Below, in pieces: positions 26,822-35,629 of a stretch of 64,000 bases of DNA (position 1 is the first letter of the stretch; the number at the start of each line of letters is the position of its first letter). The translations under genes were made by a program, and so were the position numbers. The stretch spans positions 124,001-188,000 of the forward strand of contig NZ_JBEQWH010000001.1 of NCBI RefSeq assembly GCF_047501175.1, read 5' to 3'. Origin of the DNA: Methanoprimaticola sp047501175. Lineage in GTDB: Archaea; Thermoplasmatota; Thermoplasmata; Methanomassiliicoccales; Methanomethylophilaceae. The notes below the pieces were generated by a model. That model was not told the DNA's origin. It saw only the letters and a list, made by a program, of their open reading frames with translations, and ran no database searches.

Positions 26822-28162
26822 ATGCCGAAGGGGGAGAAGATGGCGGCCGGGCCCAACGTTCTATGGTACGGGAATCTGTCCTCGAGAGGCATAAGGCCTG
26901 GGTTGGACAACGAGATCGAGCTTTTGGAGAGGTTGGGCAGGCCCCAGGACCATGTAAGGTTCATACACGTCGCGGGAACCGACGGGAAAGGGTCCGTGTG
27001 TGCGATGATCGAGTCCATACTCGTGAGGTCGGGGATGACCGTGGGCTCGTTCATATCTCCGGAGATCTCCAGGGTCAACGAGTGCATAAGGCTCTGCGGC
27101 AACGAGATCGACGATGCAGACCTGGAGCAGATACTCGGGGATGTCCGCGTGCATGCGGACGCGATGGCCCGGGAGGGCAGGGAGTGCACGAGCTTCGAGG
27201 TCCTGACCGCCGCCGCGCTCCTGTTCTTCAAGACCGTCTCGACCGAGATCGCCGTCATGGAGGTGGGCATGGGGGGCCGTCTGGACGCCACGAACGTGAT
27301 AGTGCCGGACGTGACCGTGATCAACAACATCGGCATGGAGCACACCAGGTTCCTGGGCGACACCATCGAGAGCATAGCCATGGAGAAGGCGGGCATCATG
27401 AAGCCCGGCGTCCCGTGCGTCACCCTGAACGATGACGAGGTCTTCGTGCATCTTCTGAGGCATTCGGAGGAGGTCGGCTGTCCTATGCTGAGGGTGGACC
27501 CCTCCGAGATCTCCGTGGTCTCGAGCAACATCAACTCGGTGGAGATAGGCTATCGCGGGTTCGCATACACGGTCGGGATACCAGGAAGGCATCAGGCCAG
27601 GAACGCGGTGCTGGCCATAGAGGCGGTGAGGCTCCTCGGGGATTACCGCGACCGCATCGAGCCGTACGTATTCGACGGACTGGAGGAGGTCAGCTGGCCG
27701 TGCAGGATGCAGAAGCTCCTGGCACACCCCATCGTGGTGGACGTGACCCACACGTCGGGGGGAGCCGTGTGCCTCGCAAGGGACGTGTCCGAGCTGTACG
27801 GGAAGGTGGTGCTGGTCTTCGGGATGCTGTCGGACAAGGACGTCGATGCCGTCTCGCGGGCCCTCGCGCCCATCTGCTCCAAGGTCTTCGCGACGCAGCC
27901 CGACTCCCCGAGGGCAATGTCCGCGGATCTGGTGGCGGAGACCATGGGCAAGTATCATGAGGTCGACGGGACATACCGTTCGTTGACCGAGGCCATGGGC
28001 GCCGCGATGGACGCCAGGGGGGACGAGGTGATCCTCGTGACCGGTTCGTTCCGCATGGCGGAGGGGGTTCTGAAATGGATAGCAAGATCGTCCCGATTCT
28101 CGACATACTCTCAAAGGAATACCTGGGCGGAGCATATCCGGGGCGCAATTCGGAGGGATTGA
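26822..28162 (+). CDS. folC: folylpolyglutamate/dihydrofolate synthase-like Mur ligase
   Basis: This protein of up to 446 residues has the Mur-ligase ATP loop H-V-A-G-T-D-G-K-G-S-V, the omega-loop S-P-E-I-S-R-V-N-E, E-V-G-M-G-G-R-L-D-A-T-N, I-G-M-E-H-T-R-F-L-G-D-T and K-A-G-I-M-K. FolC-type enzymes link glutamate to folates or make dihydrofolate. In a methanogen the substrate could be another pterin. TATA at 26803-26810 (CATATAAG) is close to the ATG at 26822, so the ATG at 26840 may be the real start. The last ~29 codons overlap nth. Confidence 0.85.
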   Translation: MPKGEKMAAGPNVLWYGNLSSRGIRPGLDNEIELLERLGRPQDHVRFIHVAGTDGKGSVCAMIESILVRSGMTVGSFISPEISRVNECIRLCGNEIDDADLEQILGDVRVHADAMAREGRECTSFEVLTAAALLFFKTVSTEIAVMEVGMGGRLDATNVIVPDVTVINNIGMEHTRFLGDTIESIAMEKAGIMKPGVPCVTLNDDEVFVHLLRHSEEVGCPMLRVDPSEISVVSSNINSVEIGYRGFAYTVGIPGRHQARNAVLAIEAVRLLGDYRDRIEPYVFDGLEEVSWPCRMQKLLAHPIVVDVTHTSGGAVCLARDVSELYGKVVLVFGMLSDKDVDAVSRALAPICSKVFATQPDSPRAMSADLVAETMGKYHEVDGTYRSLTEAMGAAMDARGDEVILVTGSFRMAEGVLKWIARSSRFSTYSQRNTWAEHIRGAIRRD

Positions 28163-28866
28163 ACCCGGAGTGGCCGGCGGACCCGTTCCATGTGCTGATA
28201 GCGACGATACTCTCGCAGCGCACCAGGGACGACAACACGCGCAAGGCATCCGACAACCTGTTCAGGGAGTACAACTCGATAGAGGAGATCGCGGAGGCCG
28301 ACCCGTCCGTCGTGGCGGAGCTCGTGCGTCCCGCCGGGTTCCCGAAGCAGAAGGGTGCCGCCATCGTCGAGTGCTGCAAGGTCCTGCGGGACGAGTTCGG
28401 GTGCTGCGTGCCGAGCGACACGGAGGAGCTGACCTCTCTGCCGATGGTGGGCCGCAAGACCGCGGCCTGTGTCCGCTCGTACGCCATGGGCATCCCGTCC
28501 GTGTGCGTGGACACGCACGTCCACCGGATTTCGAACCTGATGGGACTCGTCAGCACTAGGAACCCGGAGGAGACGGAGTACGCCCTGATGGCGATCACCC
28601 CCGAGGACAGGTGGAACGACATCAACCGCTATCTGGTCCGTCACGGTCAGGTCGCTTGCCTCCCGAACCATCCCCACTGCGAACGGTGCAAGGTCACCCG
28701 GTACTGCAAGTACTACGAGGAACACGGTCCGGGGAAGACGGGCGAGAACCGATTGGTTATAAGCCAGACGGCGGATACCCGTCCCGATGCACGAGGTTTC
28801 TGTCGTCACGAGTATCGTCGATGCCGTCATCGACGAGCTGTCCAAGTACAATCTGGAGAAGGTTAA
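28075..28866 (+). CDS. nth: endonuclease III (DNA glycosylase/AP lyase)
   Basis: This 263-residue protein has the helix-hairpin-helix L-P-M-V-G-R-K-T-A, the catalytic V-D-T-H-V-H-R with its Asp, and the iron-sulfur ligands in exact C-x6-C-x2-C-x5-C spacing (C-L-P-N-H-P-H-C-E-R-C-K-V-T-R-Y-C). The enzyme removes oxidised pyrimidines. It overlaps folC by 88 bases upstream and hypA by 80 bases downstream. The last ~27 residues, lying over hypA, are unlike the family. Confidence 0.9.
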   Translation: MDSKIVPILDILSKEYLGGAYPGRNSEGLNPEWPADPFHVLIATILSQRTRDDNTRKASDNLFREYNSIEEIAEADPSVVAELVRPAGFPKQKGAAIVECCKVLRDEFGCCVPSDTEELTSLPMVGRKTAACVRSYAMGIPSVCVDTHVHRISNLMGLVSTRNPEETEYALMAITPEDRWNDINRYLVRHGQVACLPNHPHCERCKVTRYCKYYEEHGPGKTGENRLVISQTADTRPDARGFCRHEYRRCRHRRAVQVQSGEG

Positions 28867-29167
28867 TTCCGTCACCATCATGGTCGGGGCTCTGACGAAC
28901 CTTGGCGACGAGCAGATGCAGTTCGCGTATGAGATCGTCACCCGCGGAACGGTCCTCGAGGGATCGGAGCTCGTGATAGAGCACGTCCCGGTCGAGGTCA
29001 GATGCGAGTCGTGCGGATACTGGGGGCCGGTCAGCATGCTCACCGACCCGGATTACGAGACACACTCCGTCCCGATCCTGTCCTGTCCTGAGTGCAAGGG
29101 GGACATCAAGGTCGTCAAGGGCATGGAGTGCACGGTCAAGTGCATGGATATCGAGGAGGTCGAATGA
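28787..29167 (+). CDS. hypA: hydrogenase maturation nickel chaperone HypA
   Basis: The product is 126 residues. The N-terminal M-H-E-V-S supplies the nickel ligands His2 and Glu3, and the zinc domain has C-E-S-C-G and C-P-E-C-K. HypA with HypB delivers nickel to [NiFe]-hydrogenase. Archaeal HypA carries a longer insertion than bacterial forms, as here. The ATGATG overlap with hypD indicates coupling. Confidence 0.93.
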   Translation: MHEVSVVTSIVDAVIDELSKYNLEKVNSVTIMVGALTNLGDEQMQFAYEIVTRGTVLEGSELVIEHVPVEVRCESCGYWGPVSMLTDPDYETHSVPILSCPECKGDIKVVKGMECTVKCMDIEEVE

Positions 29168-30252
29168 TGTTCAAGTACAGGGACGAGGCAACAGCCAAGA
29201 AGATTCTGGAGCACATCGGTGCCATGGACGTCGACGTCCGTCTCATGCACATCTGCGGCACCCATCAGGACACGATCGTCAGGTTCGGCCTGGAGGAGAT
29301 GCTGAACGATGTCGGCGTGCAGATCGCCCAGGGGCCCGGATGCCCCGTCTGCGTGACCACCAGCAACGAGATCGCGGACGCCATCACCCTCGCCAGGAAC
29401 GGCGTGACCGTCACCGCGTTCGGGGACATGATGCGCGTGCCCACGACGATCGGCTCCCTGTTCTCGGCCAAGGCGGACGGTGCCGATGTCCGTATAGTGT
29501 ACTCCATAGACGATGCGGTCCAGATGGCCCGCGACCAGCCCGACAGGGACCTGGTGTTCGTCGGGGTGGGGTTCGAGACCACCGCCCCGTCGACGTGCGT
29601 GCCGCTCCATGGGGACGACTGTCCGGAGAACTTCAGCGTCTATAGCTGTCACAGGATCTGCCCCCCGATCATCGAGACCCTGTTCGACCTCGGGGAGAAC
29701 CGCATAGACGGGTTCATCATGCCCGGCCACGTCGCGGTCATCACCGGTACCGCCATGTTCGAGCCCGTGTCCGAGCAGCACCATGTCCCGCAGGTCATAG
29801 CGGGCTTCGAGCCCCTGGACATGCTGATGTCCATCTACATGCTCTGCAAGCAGATCAAGGAGGGTCGCGCAGAGGTGGAGAACGAGTACACCCGTCTCGT
29901 ACGTCCCGAGGGGAACCCCGCGGCCATGAGGCTCATGGAGGAGACGTTCACCCCGGTGGACCGCGCATGGCGCGGGTTCCCGGTCATAAAGAAGAGCGCA
30001 TTGGCCCTCAGGCCCGAGTTCGAGAGCCATGACGCCACGAAGGTCCACGAGGACATCCTCAGTACGACCCCCGAGGTCGAGGCCGAGGCGCACGGATGCA
30101 AGTGCGGGGACGTGCTGAGGGGGATAATCAAGTCCGAGCAGTGCCCCATGTTCGGGAAGGTGTGCAAGCCCATGAACCCCATGGGACCGTGCATGGTGTC
30201 CGCCGAGGGGAACTGTTCGATCGCATACCGTCTCGGATCCAAGAGGCTCTGA
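29164..30252 (+). CDS. hypD: hydrogenase maturation protein HypD
   Basis: This protein of about 362 residues has H-I-C-G-T-H-Q-D (catalytic Cys), G-P-G-C-P-V-C-V-T, G-V-G-F-E-T-T-A-P, F-I-M-P-G-H-V-A-V-I-T-G and the C-terminal iron-sulfur cysteines (G-C-K-C-G-D-V-L, C-P-M-F-G-K-V-C, G-P-C-M-V-S). HypD scaffolds assembly of Fe(CN)2CO for [NiFe]-hydrogenases with HypC and HypE. A strong GGAGGTC lies 3 bases before the ATG at 29164 and 6 bases before the ATG at 29167, so the second ATG is better placed. HypB, C, E and F are not in the window. Confidence 0.95.
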   Translation: MMFKYRDEATAKKILEHIGAMDVDVRLMHICGTHQDTIVRFGLEEMLNDVGVQIAQGPGCPVCVTTSNEIADAITLARNGVTVTAFGDMMRVPTTIGSLFSAKADGADVRIVYSIDDAVQMARDQPDRDLVFVGVGFETTAPSTCVPLHGDDCPENFSVYSCHRICPPIIETLFDLGENRIDGFIMPGHVAVITGTAMFEPVSEQHHVPQVIAGFEPLDMLMSIYMLCKQIKEGRAEVENEYTRLVRPEGNPAAMRLMEETFTPVDRAWRGFPVIKKSALALRPEFESHDATKVHEDILSTTPEVEAEAHGCKCGDVLRGIIKSEQCPMFGKVCKPMNPMGPCMVSAEGNCSIAYRLGSKRL

Positions 30253-30253
30253 C

Positions 30254-30817
30254 ATGTCCGGAAGCGTGTACACGGAGATGAGGATGGGCAAGAGGATCCT
30301 CATAGTGACGAACGATTCCACCGTATTCCTGGAGAAGGGGAGGCTGGCGACCCCATGGGAGATGTTCGGCGGGCGCGTAACGGAGGTCAAGAACCTCGTG
30401 AAGCGCCTCGACACCGCCACGAAGGAGGACGGCAGCAAGCTGTGCGACGTCTCGTTCGGGGTCATAACGACTCAGTTCGGGTTCGTCCCGGGGAACTACC
30501 AGATCACCGACTACCCGAACGTGATGTCCAACCGTGCCGAGTACGAGGCGGCGGACGAGGCCCGCAACTTCATCGAGCAGACCGCGTTCCTGATGAGGCC
30601 GTTCGACAAGGTGGTCCTGTGCGTCCCCAACGACATGTTCGCCATGTTCCTCGAGAAGGCCGAGATCCCCGACGGGAGGCTCATCGCGGTCACGTCGGAG
30701 AGGTTCAGGGACGAGTGCGAGAGGCGCGGATGGTCCTGGTTGGAGCGCAGGGGCGCCCGTGTCGGCAACGAGAACGCGGACGAGATAGAGAGGCAGATCA
30801 GGCTTCTCTGCGCTTGA
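30254..30817 (+). CDS. unknown protein co-transcribed with hypD
   Basis: The 187-residue product begins one base after the hypD stop. It has a Rossmann-like pattern (R-I-L-I-V-T-N-D-S-T-V-F, then V-V-L-C-V-P-N-D-M-F-A-M-F-L-E) and F-G-V-I-T-T-Q-F-G-F-V-P, but I cannot assign a family. The operon position suggests a methanogen-specific role beside hydrogenase maturation. It overlaps the convergent AlkD gene by 20 bases. Confidence 0.65.
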   Translation: MSGSVYTEMRMGKRILIVTNDSTVFLEKGRLATPWEMFGGRVTEVKNLVKRLDTATKEDGSKLCDVSFGVITTQFGFVPGNYQITDYPNVMSNRAEYEAADEARNFIEQTAFLMRPFDKVVLCVPNDMFAMFLEKAEIPDGRLIAVTSERFRDECERRGWSWLERRGARVGNENADEIERQIRLLCA

Positions 30818-31481
30818 GCCCTTTCACCAACATGCGGTCCCCGTCGGTCACACGGCGGGACTCGCATATCTTCTGTATCGACTTGTTGTGGGTCCAGGTC
30901 TCCACGCGGCCCGATTCCAGCAGGGACACCACCGGCTCCGGGCATCTGACGTAGATCGTCGACACCGCCCAGGCGCTCCCCATCCTGTAATAGTAGCCGG
31001 GATGGTCATGCGTGGCTATGTCCTCGAGGAGCTTCTTCGAATGTCCCGCATCCTTGAACAGGCTGAACCTCGCCACTACGGAGACCCTCATCCTGAACTC
31101 GTCATCCGAGTCGATCAGCGATGAGAAGTAGGTCCAGGCACGGTCGGCATCCGCTTTCTTGAATTTCCACGAGACGCAGAATATGTCGCAGGTGGCCCAA
31201 TTGTCCACGATGTGCAGGAACCCATCGGTCAGGGCGATCCTCTCCTCGATTTCCATGGGAGCGGTCGCGATCACGAGTCCGTGCAGGACCTCCTCCTCGA
31301 AGCACTCCGGCTCTATGTCCAGGAATGCCTTCCAATCGTCCTTGACTATCCTCTTCGCGATCTCCCTGATCGTGGGTATGCGGACGCCTATGACGTCGCC
31401 CTTCCCCGGGTTCAGCTTGGACGAGAACTCTGCCAGCTTCGGCTCGGCATGCGAGTGCAGTTCGGCGATGTAATCCGTCAT
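30798..31481 (-). CDS. DNA alkylation repair protein, AlkD family
   Basis: The product is 227 residues. It has the HEAT-like AlkD pattern: V-R-I-P-T-I-R-E-I-A-K-R, W-K-A-F-L-D, E-E-V-L-H-G-L-V-I-A, V-D-N-W-A-T-C-D, and W-T-Y-F-S-S-L-I. AlkD glycosylases remove positively charged alkylated bases. It overlaps the stop of the upstream Ogt gene by ATGA, which makes a two-gene alkylation-repair operon. Confidence 0.85.
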   Translation of the reverse strand: MTDYIAELHSHAEPKLAEFSSKLNPGKGDVIGVRIPTIREIAKRIVKDDWKAFLDIEPECFEEEVLHGLVIATAPMEIEERIALTDGFLHIVDNWATCDIFCVSWKFKKADADRAWTYFSSLIDSDDEFRMRVSVVARFSLFKDAGHSKKLLEDIATHDHPGYYYRMGSAWAVSTIYVRCPEPVVSLLESGRVETWTHNKSIQKICESRRVTDGDRMLVKGLKRREA

Positions 31482-31948
31482 CTCCTCTCGCACTCCATGT
31501 CCAGGAGCCTCCTCTTCAGGGACACCCCTCCCGCATATCTCCCTATGCCCGTCATCGGTACGACGCGATGGCACGGGATTATCAGAGGGACCGGGTTCTC
31601 GGCGCATGCGGTCCCGACCGCACGGTATGCCCTGGGGCTTCCCACCGATACGGCTATGTCGCTGTAGTGGCGGGTCTCCCCGAAAGGTATCTCCGAGATC
31701 GCCTCCAGGACGGCCATCCTGAATCCGGTGCCCTCGATCGACAGCGGAAGGTCGAAGTGCGTCCTTCTCCCGGAGAGGTATTCGTTGACCTGTGCCTCCG
31801 CTTCCACGAGTATGTCCGAGTCGCGCTCGTCCATAGGGGGGAGGTTCTGATTGGGCAGAAAGACCCCTGTTATGTTGCCCTCCCCGTCCTCGGTAACGCT
31901 GACGCTGCCGATGATCGTGATGAAAGAGTGGATGCAGGGATCTCTCAT
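31478..31948 (-). CDS. ogt: methylated-DNA--[protein]-cysteine S-methyltransferase
   Basis: The product is 156 residues from M-R-D-P-C-I-H. The suicide cysteine is in I-I-P-C-H-R-V-V, preceded by the helix-turn-helix/arginine-finger region P-R-A-Y-R-A-V-G-T-A. It transfers alkyl groups from O6-alkylguanine to itself. The start at 31948 gives the usual single-domain length; the longer frame upstream is the antisense of the DUF1848 gene. Confidence 0.92.
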   Translation of the reverse strand: MRDPCIHSFITIIGSVSVTEDGEGNITGVFLPNQNLPPMDERDSDILVEAEAQVNEYLSGRRTHFDLPLSIEGTGFRMAVLEAISEIPFGETRHYSDIAVSVGSPRAYRAVGTACAENPVPLIIPCHRVVPMTGIGRYAGGVSLKRRLLDMECERR

Positions 31949-32065
31949 GTGGATGGGATGACTCCTCGCTGTATTTGTCACTGCCGTTGCGCGGACACAT
32001 GCAGTGCCAGCAGATGGACCTATGCCGGACGCAAAGATGATTTCGTTGTGTGCCATCTCATTTGC

Positions 32066-32983
32066 ATGATCATCTGTGCCAGTCGCCGCACCGACATCCC
32101 GGCGTTCCATTCCAGATGGATGATGAATCGTCTGCGCGACGGGCATTGCCTGGTGAGGAATCCGGTGTCCCGCACAACGCTGCATCGCATAGACCTCACC
32201 CGCAGGAACGTGGACTGCATACAGTTCATGACCAAGGACCCGAGACCGATGGTCCCGTACCTGGGGGAACTGGGTGCGATGGGCCACATGTACGTCTTCC
32301 AGGTTACCATCACACCCTATGGCAGGGACCTGGAGCCAGGGGTCCCGTTCAAGGCGGACATAAACGACTCGTGCATCGGGATAGCCGACCGCATCGGGAG
32401 GGACAGGATGGTGTGGAGGTACGATCCCGTCCTGTTCACCAGGACCATAGGCATGGAATACCATGCCCGGAAGTTCGACATGATGTGCAGGGAGGCGTCC
32501 GAGTGGACCGACCGCTGCGTGTTCAGTTTCGTGGACGTCTATGGGAAGCTGTTGTCCAGGGCCGGCATGTTCCGCGCATTGGATGAGTCCGAGCGGGACC
32601 GCTTCTGCAGGATGGCCTCCAGGACGGCGGAGGAGTACGGGCTCACACTGAGCTGCTGCTGTTCCAAGACGGACCTGTCGGCCTATGGGATCGAGCCGAG
32701 GGGATGCATGGACACGGCCATGATGCGCTCTCTGAACATACCCTATGAGACACAAGGTGTTCCGATCCGGGACGGTTGCAGATGCGTCCGCTCCCTGGAC
32801 ATCGGGGACTACGATACGTGCGGTCACGACTGTGTGTACTGCTATGCGAACCATTCGGACCCGAAGGACCGTCGTGCGAGGCTGTACTGTGAGGATTCCG
32901 AGCTGCTCCGGGGTGTGGTGATGCCCAGGGACCGCATAGTGGATACGCGCGGACGCGACTGCACGCGTCTCGATGAGTTCTAA
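32066..32983 (+). CDS. DUF1848 family protein with C-terminal cysteine cluster
   Basis: The product is 305 residues. The hallmark start M-I-I-C-A-S-R-R-T-D-I-P-A-F-H-S, a Y-V-F-Q-V-T-I-T-P-Y-G segment, W-R-Y-D-P-V-L and the C-terminal C-G-H-D-C-V-Y-C-Y-A-N (a C-x3-C-x2-C pattern like radical-SAM cluster sites) are all present. The family is often annotated as an anaerobe DNA repair photolyase-like protein without proof. It neighbours the Ogt-AlkD operon divergently, which suits a repair role. Confidence 0.8.
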   Translation: MIICASRRTDIPAFHSRWMMNRLRDGHCLVRNPVSRTTLHRIDLTRRNVDCIQFMTKDPRPMVPYLGELGAMGHMYVFQVTITPYGRDLEPGVPFKADINDSCIGIADRIGRDRMVWRYDPVLFTRTIGMEYHARKFDMMCREASEWTDRCVFSFVDVYGKLLSRAGMFRALDESERDRFCRMASRTAEEYGLTLSCCCSKTDLSAYGIEPRGCMDTAMMRSLNIPYETQGVPIRDGCRCVRSLDIGDYDTCGHDCVYCYANHSDPKDRRARLYCEDSELLRGVVMPRDRIVDTRGRDCTRLDEF

Positions 32984-33006
32984 TACCGTATCGCTCTCCG
33001 TGCAAC

Positions 33007-33567
33007 ATGGACGTCGTCGCGGTATTCCTCATAGCGATCGGTCTTGCGATGGATGCCTTCGCGGTCGCCATCTGCAAGGGGTTGGCGATGGGGAAGCCCA
33101 CCGTGAGGTCCATGCTGGTCATCGGTCTGTGGTTCGGAGTGTTCCAGGGGCTGATGCCGGTCATCGGTTATCTCCTCGGGGATGCGCTGTACGACACGAT
33201 CTCCGACTTCGACCATTGGATAGCGTTCATACTCCTGGCGGTAATAGGTGTCAACATGATCCGCGAGGGCCTTTCCGGCGAGGAGGAGGGGATAGATGCC
33301 AGCACCGGGTTCAGGACGATGCTCGTACTCGCCGTTGCGACCAGCATCGATGCCCTCGCGGTCGGTATAACCCTTGCGATGACAGAGGGGTCGATCTACT
33401 CGTCCGCGCTGATCATCGGCGTGGTGACGTTCCTGATAAGCGTGCTGGGTGTCAGGATCGGGAGTGTCTTCGGGGACAGGTTCGGCTCCAAGGCCGAGAT
33501 CGCGGGAGGCCTGATCCTCATAGCCATCGGATGCAAGATCCTGTTCGAGCACCTCGGGTTCATCTGA
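33007..33567 (+). CDS. mntP: manganese efflux pump MntP
   Basis: The product is 186 residues with six hydrophobic helices. The two DA motifs of the family, G-L-A-M-D-A-F-A-V-A (helix 1) and A-T-S-I-D-A-L-A-V-G (helix 4), form the Mn2+ path. The protein sits in the cytoplasmic membrane and exports excess manganese. It begins 23 bases after the DUF1848 stop. No manganese riboswitch is seen in that gap. Confidence 0.92.
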   Translation: MDVVAVFLIAIGLAMDAFAVAICKGLAMGKPTVRSMLVIGLWFGVFQGLMPVIGYLLGDALYDTISDFDHWIAFILLAVIGVNMIREGLSGEEEGIDASTGFRTMLVLAVATSIDALAVGITLAMTEGSIYSSALIIGVVTFLISVLGVRIGSVFGDRFGSKAEIAGGLILIAIGCKILFEHLGFI

Positions 33568-33593
33568 GGTCGGAGGACGCACCCCAATGCGGA

Positions 33594-34592
33594 TCATTCC
33601 GTCTTGGCGACAGGTTCCTCTTCGGGCCCGTCTATCAGAAGATATCTGTCCACGTACGCGTGGATGGTCTCGTCGTGTCCGGCGACGTCTATGGCGTCCT
33701 TCTTCAGGATCTTGCTGAGTATGCCCTTCTTCGGCTCCACCATCGCCTCCAGCATGGGTTCGAGGCTCTCCTTGAGGGATTTGTCGTCCCAGCGGTCGAA
33801 GACCCTGATCCTGTCCTCCTCGGACATCCTGGAGACGTGCTCGTCCAGGCAGATGCGGATGAGGTCGTACACGTGGGGGATCTCGTTGTCGTCCTCTTCG
33901 AACGTCTCCGCCTTGTATCCCACGTGGTCGAGGTATTCCGCGATGATGCGGGACAGGCACGTGCAGTCGCGGTGGTACGCGACGACCCTTTTGAAGATCT
34001 TGGGTATGATGTCCTTCAGGATGTTCACGTCGTCGATGTCCGGTTCCGTGACATGCTTGAGGCAGTCGCGGTACACGGTGTAGTAGAAGAATGCCTTGCA
34101 GGACATCCCGGTCGACGCATCGGTCTCCTCGCAGAGCTTGTCGATGTATCCGAGAACGTTGAACTCGACAAACTCCCTCTCCTTCAGGAGGATCATGTCG
34201 AAGACGGCCTTGCTCATCAGGCAGACATAGGCGTCGAGGTTCACATCGTTGGAGAGCATCTCGAGCCCTTTCTTCCAATCGGTGAACGCTTTCCCGTCCT
34301 CTCCGATCTGCGCATAGACGTATCCTCTCATGAAGAGGCTGTCGTGGTCGCAGCAGTCCGTGGAGTCGACGAGGTCGCCTGCGATGTCCATCGCCTTTTT
34401 TTCGTTCCCATCGGCGAGGGATTCGAAGATGCCGTTGAAGCGGTCCTCTATCTCGCTGGGGCGTATGAACGCCCGTACGTCCGCGCGGTCGGTGTAGACG
34501 AACTTTCCGCAGCTGCTACAAACGTATTTCCTGGAGTCGATGGGATCGACAGCCCTGCCGCAGTACGGGCAGGACATGGGAACGAAATCCAT
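33594..34592 (-). CDS. unknown zinc-ribbon protein with helical repeats
   Basis: The product is 332 residues. A zinc ribbon C-P-Y-C-G-R / C-S-S-C-G-K lies at residues about 8-30. The rest is alpha-helical with TPR-like spacing (D-H-D-S-L-F-M-R-G-Y-V-Y-A-Q-I-G-E-D-G-K-A-F-T-D-W) and ends in an acidic stretch. It could be a scaffold or adaptor. No family is certain. Confidence 0.65.
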   Translation of the reverse strand: MDFVPMSCPYCGRAVDPIDSRKYVCSSCGKFVYTDRADVRAFIRPSEIEDRFNGIFESLADGNEKKAMDIAGDLVDSTDCCDHDSLFMRGYVYAQIGEDGKAFTDWKKGLEMLSNDVNLDAYVCLMSKAVFDMILLKEREFVEFNVLGYIDKLCEETDASTGMSCKAFFYYTVYRDCLKHVTEPDIDDVNILKDIIPKIFKRVVAYHRDCTCLSRIIAEYLDHVGYKAETFEEDDNEIPHVYDLIRICLDEHVSRMSEEDRIRVFDRWDDKSLKESLEPMLEAMVEPKKGILSKILKKDAIDVAGHDETIHAYVDRYLLIDGPEEEPVAKTE

Positions 34593-34942
34593 GTAGGTCG
34601 GATTCAGCTATGGCTATAATATGGTTGCTTATTTTTCCTGACTGGGGGGTCGTAGGATTTCACGTCCCACGTTTATTATTACGGGTGTCTGGCATCATGG
34701 CAGATATGGACATTTTCTGATATACGGATCGTGACAACATCAGTTTTCTGTTTTATAGTTCTGACAATGACTAATCTGTGCCAGTATACGGGAGGGGGGT
34801 ATATTTCTGATACATGATATATATTGTATGTGTCTGTGCAATTGGATGAATTATCCAACTATTGAAATATCAGTACTGGAATTGTTAATCCGGCAAGTGA
34901 AGAGCGCCCAGTCAGGTGTTCGGAAGCTTCAAAGGTGAAAAA
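34593..34942. other. 350-base AT-rich intergenic region before cbiM
   Basis: No reading frame or RNA gene is evident. It holds the cbiM promoter: a TATA element GATATATATTG at 34817-34827 and a palindrome at 34842-34858. The first 200 bases show nothing I can assign. No cobalamin-riboswitch B12 box is visible. Confidence 0.6.
34842..34858. promoter_or_regulatory. 17-base palindromic operator before cbiM
   Basis: TTGGAT-GAATT-ATCCAA has 6-base arms and a 5-base spacer, about 20 bases downstream of the TATA element at 34817, that is at the expected transcription start. The same arms and spacing occur twice before the importer/chelatase operon at 48921 and 48954. Confidence 0.7.
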
Positions 34943-35629
34943 ATGCACATAATGGAAGGGTTCCTTAGTCCGGAATGGTGTGTGGTGTGGTTCATCATCG
35001 CCATCCCGTGCGTAATATTGGGAGCCAAGAAAATCATCGATCTGGTCCGTCAGCACCCAGAGCAGAAGATGACCGTCGCCCTTGCGGGAGCGTTCATCTT
35101 CCTTTTGTCCTCGCTGAAGCTCCCGTCCGTGACGGGTTCCAGCTCTCACCCCACCGGAACAGGCTTCTCTGCCGTCCTGTACGGGGTATGCGCCACCTCG
35201 TTCCTCGCGACGATCGTCCTGATATTCCAGGCACTTCTGCTCGCACACGGAGGACTCACTACACTCGGAGCGAACATATTCTCCATGGGTATCGCAGGCC
35301 CCTTCATAGCGGTCCTGCTCTGGTCCGTCCTCAGGGGGGCCAACGTGGGCGTTCCCGCCAGTCTCTTCTGCGCGGCGCTCATCGCCAACCTGTTCACATA
35401 CGTAATCACCGCATTCCAGATGGCCATCGACCACGGAGCGTCCGTCGACGCCTTCGTCAACTTCCTGTCCAACTATGCGGTCACTCAGATCCCGCTCGCA
35501 ATCATCGAAGGAATCCTTTTCTTCATGTTCGCCACTTACCTCATGAACAACAAGCCCGAGATCTTCGACATCGCCCAGGACATGGGAGCGCCCAAGATCG
35601 GAAAGAAGAAGGAGGATTCATCCGCATGA
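34943..35629 (+). CDS. cbiM: cobalt ECF transporter substrate-binding membrane subunit CbiM
   Basis: The product is 228 residues. It begins M-H-I-M-E-G-F-L, whose amino group, His2 and neighbours form the metal site in CbiM/NikM. Six to seven hydrophobic helices follow, including the conserved S-S-L-K-L-P-S-V-T-G-S-S-S-H-P-T-G-T-G and L-L-A-H-G-G-L-T-T-L-G-A-N segments. Cobalt rather than nickel is inferred from the separate cbiN, which overlaps by ATGA. The promoter carries the palindrome at 34842. Confidence 0.93.
   Translation: MHIMEGFLSPEWCVVWFIIAIPCVILGAKKIIDLVRQHPEQKMTVALAGAFIFLLSSLKLPSVTGSSSHPTGTGFSAVLYGVCATSFLATIVLIFQALLLAHGGLTTLGANIFSMGIAGPFIAVLLWSVLRGANVGVPASLFCAALIANLFTYVITAFQMAIDHGASVDAFVNFLSNYAVTQIPLAIIEGILFFMFATYLMNNKPEIFDIAQDMGAPKIGKKKEDSSA

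Noticed and set aside
28075..28162. Frameshift between folC and nth
   Set aside because: The 88-base overlap is long, but both frames are intact and homologous to their families up to the overlap, so a natural overlap is enough.
34593..34942. Possible cobalamin riboswitch before cbiM
   Set aside because: No B12 box or conserved cobalamin-riboswitch core is visible, and a palindromic operator plus TATA box explain the regulation better.
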